This document shows, piece by piece, positions 1-18,498 of a stretch of 64,000 nucleotides of DNA; positions within the stretch are counted from its first letter, which is position 1, and each line of letters begins with the position of its first letter. The DNA is from Nymphaea colorata (Eukaryota > Streptophyta > Magnoliopsida > Nymphaeales > Nymphaeaceae): positions 24,661,315 through 24,725,314 of the forward strand of contig NC_045141.1 of the NCBI RefSeq assembly GCF_008831285.2, in the 5' to 3' direction. The translations under genes and the position numbers were made by a program. The notes under the pieces are model-generated. The model did no database searches and was not told where the DNA came from. It saw only the letters and a list, made by a program, of their open reading frames with translations.

Positions 1-1095
1 TTTACAACGAAGGACCTAATCTTCAGTTGTCATAACCGACTGGCTCTGGCCGACTTAAATAAAATAGCTTCTCGAATCTCTTGCAGATATTACACAGTAA
101 TGCCTGCTCTAAGTTCCGAACTGAACCCCAAAATCGTTTAGTTTGCATGAGTTTTTATTTCCATTCCTTCTTAGCTTTGATCTGAGCATGCTTGGTGAGG
201 ACAACATGGTGGGAAAGCTCATTTATGCAGATTGGTTTTCTAATTTGGTCCAATATTCAACATAAGCTTCTCTTACTGGATCCATTGATCATCTGATTTG
301 GATGAATATCCAAATCTTTTTTGTACTTCTGTAAATGTCAATCCTAAACTAAATTCAGGTTCAATGGAAATTATCTAAATAGTGGAATCTTATAAGAGCC
401 CTACAAGATCTGCTACCTATCATTGATCACCTATTCAGGTTCTTGTGCTGGGTTGTTCAGATCCCATAGAGTGCCCTTCAATTCGTCGATTTAAAGTTCA
501 ACTAACAGTAACCAATAAAAATTATGCACTTGTAGTGCACAATGAACGAGAACATACAGAGATTCAACAGCTTAAATTTGAATCACATGTATCTTTTTTA
601 CCATATTTGATTTATTATATTTTAGCAGGACCGTGTTCATATTCCAATTCGAACTAAGAAAAGTATGTACCATATCTAGATTCGGTTTTGAAATTCACAA
701 TACCGGATGTGATTAACATCCAACGTTTGAATTCACTGCTGAATTGGAACCCCATTATGATATGCTAAGAATCAAGTTTTAAAATGTATGGATGTCAAAT
801 ATAGAAAAATTAATTAAATGGTGCTTATTATTCAATCAAACACCGCTAAATCCAAATCCAAAACTAGATTTGATTGGATGTCAGTTCTGAAATCTGAATC
901 TGGTTGTATTTCTTCATGGAATGTCAAATTTGTTTGTACAATGGAGTTACTTAAAGTTGGTCGATCACATATCTCACCCGAATATGATCCATTGAAATCC
1001 CAGAAAACAGAAAGATTAAGACTTATCATTTTTCAGAACTATAAGAAGTTCCTTTTTCTTTATTTTTTATGAATTTACCTGATGTTAAACTAAGA

Positions 1096-1471
1096 TAAGG
1101 ATGTTAACTGCGACCAAGGATATCAATATATCTGATTTGGATTAGATATACCGAACTGATCTCGAAAATCAAATATGGAAAAAAATTTAGCATCTTATTA
1201 AGAAATCGAATCGGATTCGGATATACATAAATATCTGATCCGATTGAGATTCGGGTCAGAATTATTTTTCAACAAATATCCGATAACTAATACTCTTACA
1301 TTTTGAAAATTGGCAAAATTTGGTTCAAAAATTGGATTTGGATTGTGAAATCGGATTTCGAATTCGAACATGATTTTCTTTATTCGCATTCGAATCCGAA
1401 TTAAAATCCGAATGAGAGAATTTTTGAAAAAAGCACATACAGTTAAGGATATATTTCGAATGACATCCCTA
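1096..1471. mobile_element. possible degenerate hAT-like MITE
   Basis: The stretch starts TAAGGATGT and ends ACATCCCTA, so its ends form a short imperfect inverted repeat of the TAGGGATGTCA type often seen on plant hAT-derived elements. The interior is AT-rich and full of GGATTCGGAT/ATCCGAAT-like words on both strands. I do not see a clean 8-bp target duplication (flanks AACTAAGA and ATAAGCGA differ). The ends are therefore provisional, and this may be unrelated low-complexity DNA. Confidence 0.3.
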
Positions 1472-4328
1472 ATAAGCGACAACTAAAGACTCTGAATTAA
1501 TTCTCAGTGATACTCCTTGTAATATCTGATGGTTAAAGCAAAGTGGATGCCAAGTCCCATTTGTGGCTTGAATTTTGGAGATAACGGAGGGAAAAGAAAA
1601 AAAAAATCATCCATTCAAATGTAATAACTGTAGGATTTTGCGCGTTTTGTAAATAACTGACAAGTTGCACCGCTTTTGTAAAGTATTCATCCGTTTTATT
1701 TTCCATTACGCGCGAGAGGAACTAACACACAGAAGAGGGCAAACGTAATTTGATCGAAACAAAAAGCCCCATTGAACGTAGCGCCAGCTGTCAAATTAAC
1801 TACTGCTTTTACCAAAAAACCTGACACTTTCTGGCAAATGCTTTGCCCACCTTTGCCGCGCGGGCGATGAAATTTTTGCGTTGCATTTTTGTTAAACCGT
1901 TGGAGTCACCGTACAAACTAGGGGTGTTTAAGAGTCACAAAATCAATCTCAAGCTCCACTAAGCTATGCCAAATCTAAAATATAACTTAGTATTGAAGCT
2001 TGCACCATGTTAGGTAGAATAATCATATTCCAAGATCGATAAAAGTTATACGTATTAAATCTTAGGAGAGTATTCAGCAAATATTCTTATAACTTTATAT
2101 GCATTTTAAAAACACCATCTCGTTATTGTAAGAAACATGTATTTTGATTATTGAATCTATAAACATATTTATAAACACATTATATTTTTGGAAGCACAAG
2201 ATAGTGCTTTCAAAACACAAACTTTGAGAACATGCATTCTAGAAGCACAATATAGTTGTTATTAAAAGAGTTGAGCAAGAATGCAATGTTCGATTCGGGT
2301 AAGAGTGCGAACAGATTCAGACAGCTGAATCCATAGGAAAACAGATAAAGAATCAAACGTAGCGAACAAATGGGGCTTTAAGAAAGAGTAAAAGATGGAT
2401 TAAAAAAACTAGAAGCAAAGAAGATGTAGATGAAAAAATGCTGGGTGCTTGGACTCCTTTTTTGTAACAATGGGCGAAGATCAATGTAAGGAACTAATCT
2501 TGAGTAAATGAAGGCTTTACCATCAATTACGAGTCAGAAAACTATATATTCTATCATGATGTAAAGTTGGTGCTACAACAAAACCAGAGGTTTTGCTAAA
2601 AATCACTTCAAACAAAATTCAAATTCGTTCAGGAGTTTCATAGTTGAATTCAGGTACTAAGTTTGATGTACAATTGAAATTCAATAAACATCTGTTGATA
2701 TCTTACTTCAATTGCCGGTAAAGATCTGAGACGATTCCATTTGAATGTTCAGTCAAATCTGACTTCATTTTGAAAACAAATTCGAATATAAATTTTAATT
2801 ACATAATTTCTGACCAAATCAGTGGGAGAGTCCCTGTTTTGAACATTGTTCTTGATCGAAAATATTAGTTTACTAGAAAAAAATCTGCAACAAGTTGGAG
2901 GGCAATTTCGTAAACAGAGGAAGCCGGGAAGAAGAGGTAGTACGAGGGTGGCCTCTCCGTTAAGTACAGGAAGATGTACTGCAGCGGCTGTCGTTGCACA
3001 AATCGGCCGAGTACTTCGCTTTCGCTCACACCTCCTGCTCTCTCGTGAAACCAATCATCAAGCACTGCAGTACAGCTTCAATGGCGGATTCACTCTATAA
3101 AAACACCTTCAAATTCGAACAGACTTCTGCAAGAGGGAGAGAGCATAGGGGGGGAGGTCCCAATAGGAGCGACATGGGAACACAGGAGGCGTAAAGGCCG
3201 AGAAGGTCATGCTCGCGTGTTCCCAGGTCGCCCCTGTGGGGGCCTTCCTCTCCCGCAACGTCCATCGTCTCCGGCCAGCAGCAAAGCCAGAGAGAGAGGT
3301 CAGAGGCAGCGGGCACCATCTAAAAGGGTGATCCGCCAGCTTGATCGCATGTTTCGGTGTCTCTATTCACACTAAATGGTTTACCTTCTTTCCTTCTCTC
3401 CCACTTGACGGCGTTCTTTTTTTTTTTTCTTTTTTCTTCTCTACTTCCTTCTCTCTCACTTGACGAAGTTTTTTTTCCCTTTGGTTGCCCGTTCCATGGG
3501 GAGCGGCGTCGACGCTCCTGGAGGAACCAGTGGCAGTGGTGGACATGAAGCACATCCTCTGCATCAATTACGGATTCCACCACCCACCAACAGACTCTGC
3601 AGCCAAGGTCGCCGTACCAGATACATGGATGATCAAGATAATGCCCATGAGTGGAGGAGCACAGGAGAGCCTCGAGTCTAAAACTCCTAGTTGGCAGGAG
3701 AACGGAAGATGAACCCTACTGTTTTGTTCTTGCTTTCTTTTCTTGGATGAAAAATAAAAGACGTCAATCTGTTTGAAGGAACCGAGCAATACGTAACAAG
3801 TAGTTACTTACAAATGTAGTTCATCGTACGATACATAAAAAATGGCTTGAATAAGAGTCAGCTTTTAGGGGAAATTATTACATATTTCCTGGCACAATTT
3901 GTTTTCTTCGAAGCTCAAATGAAGATTTAAGATATCGTTAATTGCTTGCTCAGCTGCTCATTGGTTTTCAACGCCTACGATCTGGCAGGAGTATCATAAG
4001 ACAGTAATGGAGAGCTCTGAGATGCGAGTGATGTGGGCTGATCTAAGAACCACAAGAGAGGCGACCAACGTCTTGTGATCAGGACCTAAATTTGTGGTTC
4101 CACATTATACTTGCCTCCATCGCATTTTAGATGATGGTATGTTTACGATTAAAACAAATTACTATAATTCGTCCTTGCCTACGGATCCGTCCAAATCTTA
4201 CGAATAGAAACTCTTATTTTCATACGTCATATTTATTGTTCCTTACTTCCGAATCTATTTAAGTATCTTCTCCAATCTTGAATATCCAAGCCTAGATCCA
4301 CATTTCTATTTTTGTTCTCCCTCTATTT

Positions 4329-4357
4329 ATTCTACCCAGATTCAATCTGGGTAGAAT
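4329..4357. repeat. 29-nt near-perfect palindrome
   Basis: Two 14-nt arms (4329-4342 and 4344-4357) are exact reverse complements separated by one C. The core is TACCCAGATT / AATCTGGGTA. It lies 48 bp before the tandem duplication at 4405. It could extrude as a hairpin or be a palindromic binding site; its function is unknown. Confidence 0.85.
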
Positions 4358-4404
4358 CAGAATTTCTTTGAGGTTTAATTCACTTTTATTCTTTCAATTT
4401 CCCT

Positions 4405-4550
4405 ACTCACTTATCAGATTCCATCATGGAAGAAGTAAGTGTTTATTTGATCCAATCGTACCGCATAATCTTTACTCACTTATCAGATTCCATCATGGAA
4501 GAATCATTCAGTAAGCATTCATTTGAACCAATCGTACCGCACAATCTTTT
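4405..4550. repeat. imperfect two-copy tandem duplication
   Basis: Copy 1 (4405-4473) and copy 2 (4474 to about 4550) share the opening ACTCACTTATCAGATTCC, the following ATCATGGAAGAA, and the later CCAATCGTACCGCA. Copy 2 has about 8 extra bases in the middle. Both copies carry the same ATG. Confidence 0.85.
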
Positions 4551-5174
4551 AGAAGGTGTTCCGAGTGAATTATTTCAGTTCCATGGGTTCTTTCCCAGTG
4601 CAAATCACGATAATATCCATATCCGCAACTGTCTATGGACAGGCAAGTTCTCAGCTAAATTCAAAGGATTCATAAAAAGAATAAGCTTGTGGTTGGTGGG
4701 GCCACCATATGATTGGTGGAAAGAAGTATAAGCAACTTTTATGGAAAAGCTGGACAAATACCCAAGAGACGAGGTTAAATGGTAATGAGCACACCCAATG
4801 GAAACTAAAGTTACAAAAATGGTTTCTGGAATCTTTCGATTCGCTCCCCAACATGTTGGGGGAGCGATAATTATCACCAAGAAAAAACTTGACAACACAC
4901 TTATCCAAGAACTTAGAGAATTAATAACAGGAAAACAAAAGAAACAAACGGACAAGGTGAAACAAAAGCAAGAAAAGACTGCCAGACTCCAACTTTTCTA
5001 GCTGCCTGACGTACCAAATACGGTAGGAAACACGAGCACTCACAGGTTCAAAATACATGTTATCATACTGCACATGATGTAGCTAAAGGCCCTTGCAATA
5101 TGAAATGACATCCTCCACTCCTTGACCGCACGTCCATAAGCTGATTTGGGTGCAGCATTCTTTATGTACAGAGT

Positions 5175-10158
<4,984 letters not shown>

Positions 10159-13100
10159 CGCTACGCGATCGGGAGGAGGATATGCAAACCACGAGGCAGA
10201 TCGATCGTTCGATCGATCTCTTTTCCTCTCTGGTTCGGAGAGCTGCCGATTTCCAAAAAAATAACGAAAAGGGGGGGCGGGGATTTTTCAGGGGAAAAAA
10301 AAAAATAAACGAGAAAAAGAATGGAGGGAGTGAAAAGGAAGAAGCAGAAAAAGGAAAACGATTTCCGGGAAAAAGGAGCGGTGAATTTTACCCTAAAACC
10401 CCGGGAAATCCGAGTAAGCGGGAGCCAGGAACCAGCATACCTGACCCGAACTATAACCCGATTTAATCACATTCGGAAAAATCTCATTTAATATGTATAT
10501 AAAAAAAATTTATAAATAAAAGTTTGAGTAATACGAAAAAAACTTCGTTTCTATTAATTGAATATAGGCAAAATTTATTTTTTTTTCTTGTGTTCTACCT
10601 TTTATGAATTTTTTTTTAATCGTCATATATTGTTTGATTTAAAGGTTTGTGGTTAGTTTGAACTAGAAATGATGACTCTCTTGCCTTTCCAAAAGAAATT
10701 TGCACATAGAAATTTTACAATTCGTGTATTATACAAAGAAAATTAATGTTATTAAAATGGCAAATCGACCCAGTAACCAATTTAAAAGTGGCGCGGTGCA
10801 TTACTTATTTTTATTTCTTATTTTAGTTAAGACAACGGATTTTTATTATTGGTAAATATAAAGTACATCGGATACATGTAAACAATTTTATTTTATTTTA
10901 TTTATTTATAATAAGAACAAATTATCCTCATTCGGGGTGTCCTCCTCAAAACCGTATGATGTCAGCCTGTAGAAAAATGAAAAATTCCATGGTTTTCAAA
11001 TGTCAATCAAGCGGACCCGATACCTAAGTTTGAATCCCAAACAGTAGCTTTTGCTTTATATATATATATATATAAAGACATGAAAAAACCAAAAAAAAGT
11101 ATTAAAATTCATAAAAGATTACTGACATGTTCCTGAAGATTACAAACAGAGAAGAGCAAGTAGAGTTTAAACACAGTGGAGCTCATGTAACTCAGACTTA
11201 ACTTGTTTATAACCAGAGTTTCTAACTCAAACTTGAGTTTGTTTATACAGGCAAGTTCGAGTGGAACCCTAGTTGACTTGACTCTTTGTAAATAGACTGT
11301 TACATGGCAGGCCTAACTGGGTTGGATCTTGACTGGGAAAATCCAGATTAGGTGGACAGGGTCAAACCCGGTCCGATTCAATCAGCCTATCACTTTTTAT
11401 TTAGAAAAAAAAAATCCGAATTCGTATCTTACAATTGAATAAATAACAAATGACTGTTCAATTTTTAAAAGTTAATAACTAGGCACTCAACTTTTTGAAA
11501 CAAATATATAAGTAAAATAATGATATTGTTTTTACCCGTGAAAATTTTTGAAAATCGAAATTAGATGACTCTTAGACTCGAATCAAGTCAACTGGAATCG
11601 TAGCATCGTTGGTCAGACAGGCAATAGGTTCAACATGAGGCGAGTCTCCTATTCGATAGATAATTCTGTTCCAAAATCATAATGATACGAAGAACCCGGA
11701 TATTGGAACCCCCTGTTTGAACCCAACAACCAAACAGACTCGATGAAAATTAGGATCAAGTCACTCCTTGTTTGAGCTGCTCATCAACAAAGTTGTTTGG
11801 ATCCAAAACAAAGTGGATATTCATGCCTTGAGAGTTGAGACTCAGGGACCTAAATGCAGTACACAACGTCAAAAATGAATCAGGTGGAATCCGCCGCTTC
11901 CGGTAGCAGGAAATCTGTCTTGAGTTATATTGGGATCACATAAATGGTTCAAACTCGAGCGGATCTACTTACCAAGTTCGACTTAAATGGACTTGAATTT
12001 GGAACCGAATACAATGCTTATAAACGAAATCTAAATCCCAGTTCCAGAGAAATTGGATTTGGATTCATTTTGTTTTTGTCATGTTGTATTGTGATTACCA
12101 ATGCATAAAACACGCAAATAGCCGATTGTTCCCCACAAAGTCCCAGCTGCTTCTGCCTTATGAGTTGTGACAAAAGGACTAATCTACGCCTGAACGGTTC
12201 GTGTTTGGATCGTCGTTTCTATTAATCAAAATAATATAATAGAGATCAAATTCACTCAAATTTGGTACTAGTACAGCTGAAAAAAGAAACCCAAATCTCA
12301 AAACCATATATATATATATCCCAACTCTTTACTTCCCAACCCTCTCTTGTTGGCTCATGCCAAACCAGACTGGGCTCGGTTCGTACACAAGACTTCAGTT
12401 ATAGTGCGCCATTCGCACCTGAACGAGAGTCTTCCTAATAATCCAAAATGCACTACTCCCCTAAACTGCAAATCTTGGGTCGACGACACTTAGTTGACAG
12501 GTGTTCTGCTTTTCACCGAAGTTTCGAAGTAGCTTTGAACCCTGAAAACAGGGGGGAAAAGGAGGAGGAGCTTCAGCTTCTTGGGAATATCTCTCTCGAG
12601 TCATCCAAAATGCTAAAATATGTCAAATTAAGATCCAATAATTAATTTTCATCTCCCAATTTGATCCAGAATGAAATTAAGGCAGGATATAAGACCAGAG
12701 TACCTTGTGGGGCAGTCAGATGCATGAACTGTGTCTGAATCATCCGATCAAGTTGTCCGGAACAAGGTACGTACCTGGTGGATCCAATCTGTTGAAGGGA
12801 GTGACTTGAATCGGCCTGATCCCACGGGATCAGATCCCACCGACAGCCCCAGGTAGGTAGGAACCATCAATCAACCAGATTTGGCGCTTAGTTCCAAATC
12901 TGATTAGGTTTCTATAACTTAATCCAGATCCAACTTGGTTCGGAATCCGACCGACTTCAAGCAGTTTTGGATTCAATAAATATGCATTTTGCAGGAGACA
13001 AATATTAATACCTAACTTTTTTGTTGAAGCAGTCGGTAATGAATGAGATATCTCAAAGAGGTCGAAGCCCCTTCTCCATTTCCTCATGATCTACTCTAGT

Positions 13101-13831
13101 GTTGCTTTGGGACGTGGGTGGAGCGTGATATACCTGTCAACTATAGTATCGCACATCCACTTTTTGCAATCCAGAGGAGTAACTTAGGATTCGCTGTTTT
13201 CTACTACCATTTTCTCGAGTTTACAAGTGGGCCCAAAATTCAGATGAAGAAGAGAAAGCTTTCCATAATTAACTTCAAACCAGATCATATGGAAAAGCCA
13301 AGAGACCAATAATTGAAGTCGAATGAACCATATCCTTTTAATTAATTTCGCTCGAACTCTTAATTATTATAGAGATCAGACATGTAAAGAAGAAAGGCTC
13401 TCTTAACTAATTTTCAAAAAGATTAGTGTTCATATATGATTGGGTCGCTGAGATTTTGTATGTATTCATACATATTTGAATAAAATATTCAATTGGATGC
13501 AGATTCAGTTGCAAGTAAATACACTATATCCTATATTCACACATTTTGAGTCGGTTATTATGCAAGAATGAGCCCAACTCAAATACATAAAGCATCTTTA
13601 ATTATGCAGTTCTTGCTTCTAAAAAACTAATATTTGAGTCCATTTCATCTAAGAATTGAAAAAGTCAGCTGATAAATGGTCTTAGTTTGACTGGATGAAG
13701 CTCTTCCTTGATTGGTGGCCAAGAAATTTGCTTTGAAAACAGAGTTGCTTCCACCCTTGATCTTCTTGGTGCAGTCACGTAATTGGATTTTCAAATTCTT
13801 GTCTTAGTTTTGATTTATGTATTATATTGGC

Positions 13832-14200
13832 GTTTGATGACCTTGAATTTGGATTCTAGGATTAAAATTCTAGAAACAAAATTCCACTTTGGGTTCTAAT
13901 TTTCCTTTAGGGTTAACAGTTTAGAATTTTGAAATGATGTGTTTGATAAAACAAGAATTAAAATTCTAGAATTGATGAATTAAAACCATCATGATGACAT
14001 GCGTCTTAAAGAGATGAAAAAAATTTAAAATTTTGGAATCAGAATTCCATCATTGGGGCAAAATCACAATTTTGAAATTCTGATTCAACAACGAGTCTAT
14101 AAATTCCGGAATCAAAATTCTTTGTTTGATAATGCATCTCCTATTTCATGAAAAACGAAAATCCTAATTTTAGAATTCCACAATTCCAACTTCATCAAAC
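13832..14200. mobile_element. candidate MITE with GTTTGATGA termini
   Basis: The left end GTTTGATGA (13832-13840) and right end TCATCAAAC (14192-14200) are a perfect 9-bp inverted repeat. Similarity continues imperfectly inward (TTGAATTTGGATTCTAGGATT against TTGGAATTGTGGAATTCTAA). The interior is built from AATTCTAGAATT/GGAATTC-like words in both orientations, suggesting a foldback element of about 369 bp. There is no transposase frame. I could not fix the target-site duplication, so the superfamily is not assigned. Confidence 0.5.
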
Positions 14201-17200
14201 ACAAAGATTCTTCATGTGCTATAGATTTCTTTCGCTTGCAGCTTCAAGAAAAGTTAGGGCATCTTTAGGACGACTTAGCAGCAAGGAGATGCACGTCCTG
14301 TCAAAGTATATTGTCAAGGGGATTTAAGATCTCCACCATTGATGCGAGGTCATCTGACGGCTGGAACATCAGATCTATGGCAAAATTTGATTCGAGTGAC
14401 TGACGACTAGATCAGCTCTCTCCTTCACCTATGAGATTTCAAATTCTTTGACATCCCATAAAGAGTAAATAATAAAAGATCAGAAAGCTCTACTACGAGA
14501 TGCAAATCAAGAAGATGTTCATTTTGTTGATTTCAATTTAAGAGTAAACGCTATGTGCCACCCGATAAACCAAACTCTCGGGTGCATTGATAAACTTGAG
14601 AGGTATCATTTTTAGACCCATGATCTACACAAGCTCCAAATTCTGAGTGGGACAAATCCATCTAACAGGCATCAGATGGTCATAATAGTATACAAGAGAT
14701 CACGCCAGCTAGTGATACTTTTTACTGATTAGATTATTTGTTGCTCATCTAGATGACAATAAATCCTCTTACATAGTTTTTTTTTATCATAAGTCACACA
14801 CACATACATACGCATATGTAGAAGACTTTTATGTTGTTGTGTACTGCATGTTGTCAGATGATTAAAAATTAAAAATTTGTTACTAAAAAACAGCTGTCAC
14901 TTAACATTAATTTGTGACAGTTTATCATACAACAACAATAGTTGATGATGCTTTTTAGCAAACGATTTTTGGTGTTTTTTATGATGAGTTTTTAATCTTT
15001 AGCCATCTGGCTACCTCCAACACATGACAACATAGAATTCTAGCATGATCTTCTTTCTTTCTTGTAAAAGAATATGAGATGTAAACGCGATAGCAAACAC
15101 ATGAGGAAGGAGAGCTGTCCTGTCTCAAGTCCAACTAAGCGAGATAGCTAAGAAAGGGAGAGCTTCTCCCACTCGAGCCTATCTTACACAGCCGGCCATC
15201 TGGATCAAAGCTGGTTATATGCACCATATTAGTGCATGAAAATTATATGGTTAATCATAAAAGTACCTCTCTCGTTCATGCAAAAAAAATAAAAATAAAA
15301 ATGAAAATAAAGAAAGTGAAATGCTACAAAGAACACATTTTTTTTTTTTAAATTATAAAAACATCCTCCTTCTTTTATTGCGTACTTAACCGGTGCACAC
15401 ATAACGGCACAGTCAACCTTTACTACATCGGATTGACGCCACAACACACGGCCGCCATATACTGACCCCCACGTTCTTCACTCAGTTCTTCCCCACCTTG
15501 GAGTGTAGCACCCACCAAGCAAGAATTTTGACTAAAAACAGCTCCCACTCGTTCCAATCATGCAAGAAGGAAAAGGAAATCTAGTTAATCAATTTCAATC
15601 AAGAGAGTTGAGTGTCAACTTGCACTAGCTTTCATTGGAAGATGCATGGAAACATTCTGGACTTAGGATTTTGCGCATTATCATATCTTTTATTCGATAT
15701 AATATTAATCTTGTTATTAACTGGTCATCTGCACTTTTCATTAGTCTAACAACTGCGTGATTGATTAGCCTAATAGAAAGTATCTGAAATCTCTAATTGG
15801 TTGAAGTATAAATGGATTATACCATGGATTTGCAGTAAACCTTCAACTTGAATTCCATATATCTCAAATAAACTTTAATTTGAGATGTATTGGGGACCTT
15901 AATTCCAAGCGCTCAATGGTTCCCTAGAAAATAAAGTAGCTTTAAAATAAGCACCAACATCAATCTGTTGGCTGAATATTGGTTACAGCTTCAACATATT
16001 TTCCTCCCTTCTCATTGCTTGCAAGTGAAGTGAAGTGGAGGTTGCAAGGGAGTTCTCACAAGGTGGGGGGGGGGGGGGTGTCCATGGGGCTGGACTGCCC
16101 TAATCATGTGGGACCCTATATAAGGACGCATGTGAGCTAGCTGGCTAGCCGATCGAGATGGCCCGTTAACATGAAACTGAATAGAGTTCATAATGATAAA
16201 GTGGGTCGGCTAGTCGGTTTTCAAATTTTGTAGGATCAAGCCAGATAATTCACCTATGGTTTCCTTTAAAGCAAGCGGAAGCCACCCAAAGAAGGGTCAA
16301 AGCGCTCCACTCTTTTCTTCCCCCCACCCAGGGTCCAAGGCTGCTTTCAAACTTGGATAGACTCGAGGTACACCTGTCAACTAGAGTGTCACACTACCAC
16401 CATCCGCCGTCCAGAGAAGCAGTAACCACGGGAATCTAATTGACGACAGTCCGACTAGCTATGCTATGCCTTTCGGGGCTACCTATGGTTTCCTTTTGCC
16501 TTTTTTGAGAGATCAACCCCTGTAACGTCCTGTTTAGTAGAACATGTAGACACTACCATAACATCAGCAAAAAAGAAAACATGCTTCTAAGGGAAGTAAA
16601 AGCCTAGATTCAGATATTTGGCACTCAACTGTTCACCCAAGAATACTAACAAACACTGCAACTGCAAAATAACCAATGGTGCAAAATATTTTCTTTTGGT
16701 TGCAAATTCGCGGAAAGGGAAACGAAATTATACTTTCTTTTTAACATTAAGATTATTAGGAGAAGCAACTCTTGCAAGCCCCACAATGCCAACCAGCCGC
16801 CTCAGTTGTTCCAAACTTGAATGCACAACGTACGTATATTCCAAACTGAAAAATGTGGACAACCTAATCTTCTTCTGCCACAAGTCCAAAGAAACATCCA
16901 AAGCACGCATTGTCTTGTAAACAAACTAGCTCGTCTCGATCACCACATGCACTTGAGTGAGCAAATTAGGCAGCCCAGGCGTGCACCCAACGCCTTGAGC
17001 CCCACTTGTATTAGCTACTGGATGTCTTGGTGGAAAACAACTAGGTCTAGAGTGCTAATCACTTTAATGGCCGGCTAGGTTATAATAAGTCATAATCAGA
17101 GGGCCGGCGGAGCCGGTAATCGGGTTTAATTTAGCTAGTTAATCCGACGCCATAATGTGGTTAGTATGCAGTGTTGTGTTGTTTACTTATGTGTATGTTT

Positions 17201-17713
17201 TGTCTACTAATTTAGCTGATGTAAAGGGACTCGGACAAATATCAGAAATTTCCATCTCAAGGGGCCCCAAAGCTTTGGCTATGCTGATCAATGTGTTCAA
17301 TATGATAAGGTTGGGATCGTGACTGGTGCTAATCAAAAAGTTGGTTCAGGTCAGAATGGCTATACTGTAAAACAATCCCAGCCGCATGATAGACCTAGGC
17401 TGAACCCACTCAGTGATTTCCACACAAACCTACTACCACTTTTGCCTACATATATATTATAATAATGATAAATCTGCTTTCGAACTTTTAATTGCGGATC
17501 ATTCAATAACTTCTAACTTTATTTTCTCATACAACAAAAAAGGTCGCCTCCTTTCTATAGTGGTGGGTTCCCTGAATGCTGGTTTGAGAAGACATCATAT
17601 GATCTCAAAAAAGATTAACCGAGCTAACCGACCGCCTTATCCAGCACCGACCAACGACTTGGACAACCTAAAACACTAAGGACATGAAAGAAGCGTGACA
17701 TAAGCCTTGGTTC

Positions 17714-17746
<33 letters not shown>

Positions 17747-18309
17747 GTGATGTAAGCCATTGGTTCTAGAGAGAGAGTGAGTGAGTTGCATGCATCTCAT
17801 TCATTGAGTTTCAATCATGTCAAGCATTTATCTGTTTAGTTATTATATACATTTTTTTCATTTGGATTGCTTTGTTGCTCTTTTCATCTACCCAACAGTT
17901 TTAGTTTGGTGGGCCAAACATGAAAGCTCGAACCTAATCCGCGACTTTGCTTGGGTGGCTGTGGCCGAAAGGAGAAGAGTGCTCCACACCTCCCCAACTC
18001 TCCCCTCTCATGAGGGGCGGTCAATCTTCAAATTGAAGAGAGAGAGAGAGAGAGAGTTTAGCATCTCTCTTTCCTCTGCAGTGGGGCACTTCTCCACCAC
18101 GTTGCCGTAACACCTGTGTGTACCAGACTATTATAACAAACCATCACCTTCCCCAAAAGAAAACAGGCAAAAAAAAGAAAAAGAAGAATACCCATTTACA
18201 GTGAATCAGCAATGAAGAAGATTGTAGCGGTAACAATACTATGAATGGAGAGATAAAATGATCTTTAGAAGGGAAAAAATGAAAAGAATTCAATGAATCT
18301 TTTTAACAG

Positions 18310-18315
18310 TTTATT
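18310..18315 (-). terminator. candidate polyadenylation signal of the ZAT gene
   Basis: TTTATT on the plus strand reads AATAAA on the minus strand, 184 bp past the ZAT stop codon. That is a plausible 3'-UTR length. Plant poly(A) signals are loose, so this is only a candidate. Confidence 0.35.
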
Positions 18316-18498
18316 CACAGTGGTAATGCCCAGGTTTTCCCCGCCCATCGGTTGGTTTCAGGCCTGACAGATTCAGGCCAATCAAATGGAAAAGAACCAA
18401 GAGAGAGAGAGAGAGAGAGGTCGAGGAAAGATGTGGGTGTCTTCCTTGCTAATTCTTTCTTGTTTCTTTGCTGCTGCTTCTCCCTTTCTGTAATTCTT

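Larger units (their letters stand above)
1..5174. other. gene-poor region downstream of the Rab gene
   Basis: I find no convincing gene here. Open frames are short, lack recognisable domains and cannot be joined by good splice sites into a known protein. The stretch holds a possible hAT-like MITE (1096-1471), a 29-nt near-perfect palindrome (4329-4357), an imperfect tandem duplication (4405-4550) and a coding-like but stop-interrupted segment (4426-5001). The segment around 2850-3720 is more GC-rich and has several open frames on both strands, but none that I recognise. Confidence 0.6.
10159..18498. other. gene desert between the Rab and ZAT genes
   Basis: The stretch directly after 10158 is the Rab upstream region: a GATCGATCGTTCGATCGATC palindromic run at about 10198-10220, then purine-rich leader-like sequence. 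Beyond about 10450 the DNA is AT-rich. I see no gene: no conserved domains, no joinable exons and no recognisable tRNA. It contains a MITE candidate (13832-14200), a G-run (about 16062-16078) and (GA)n tracts at 17715-17743 and about 18040-18057. I did not recognise a miRNA precursor. Confidence 0.6.

Noticed and set aside
3095..3720. GC-richer cluster of short frames on both strands
   Set aside because: No frame dominates, no conserved motif, and no downstream exon to join; possibly old transposon or leader DNA.
16062..16078. Long G-run as a G-quadruplex or telomere signal
   Set aside because: A single homopolymer run without repeated loops or telomere units; possibly a homopolymer sequencing ambiguity.
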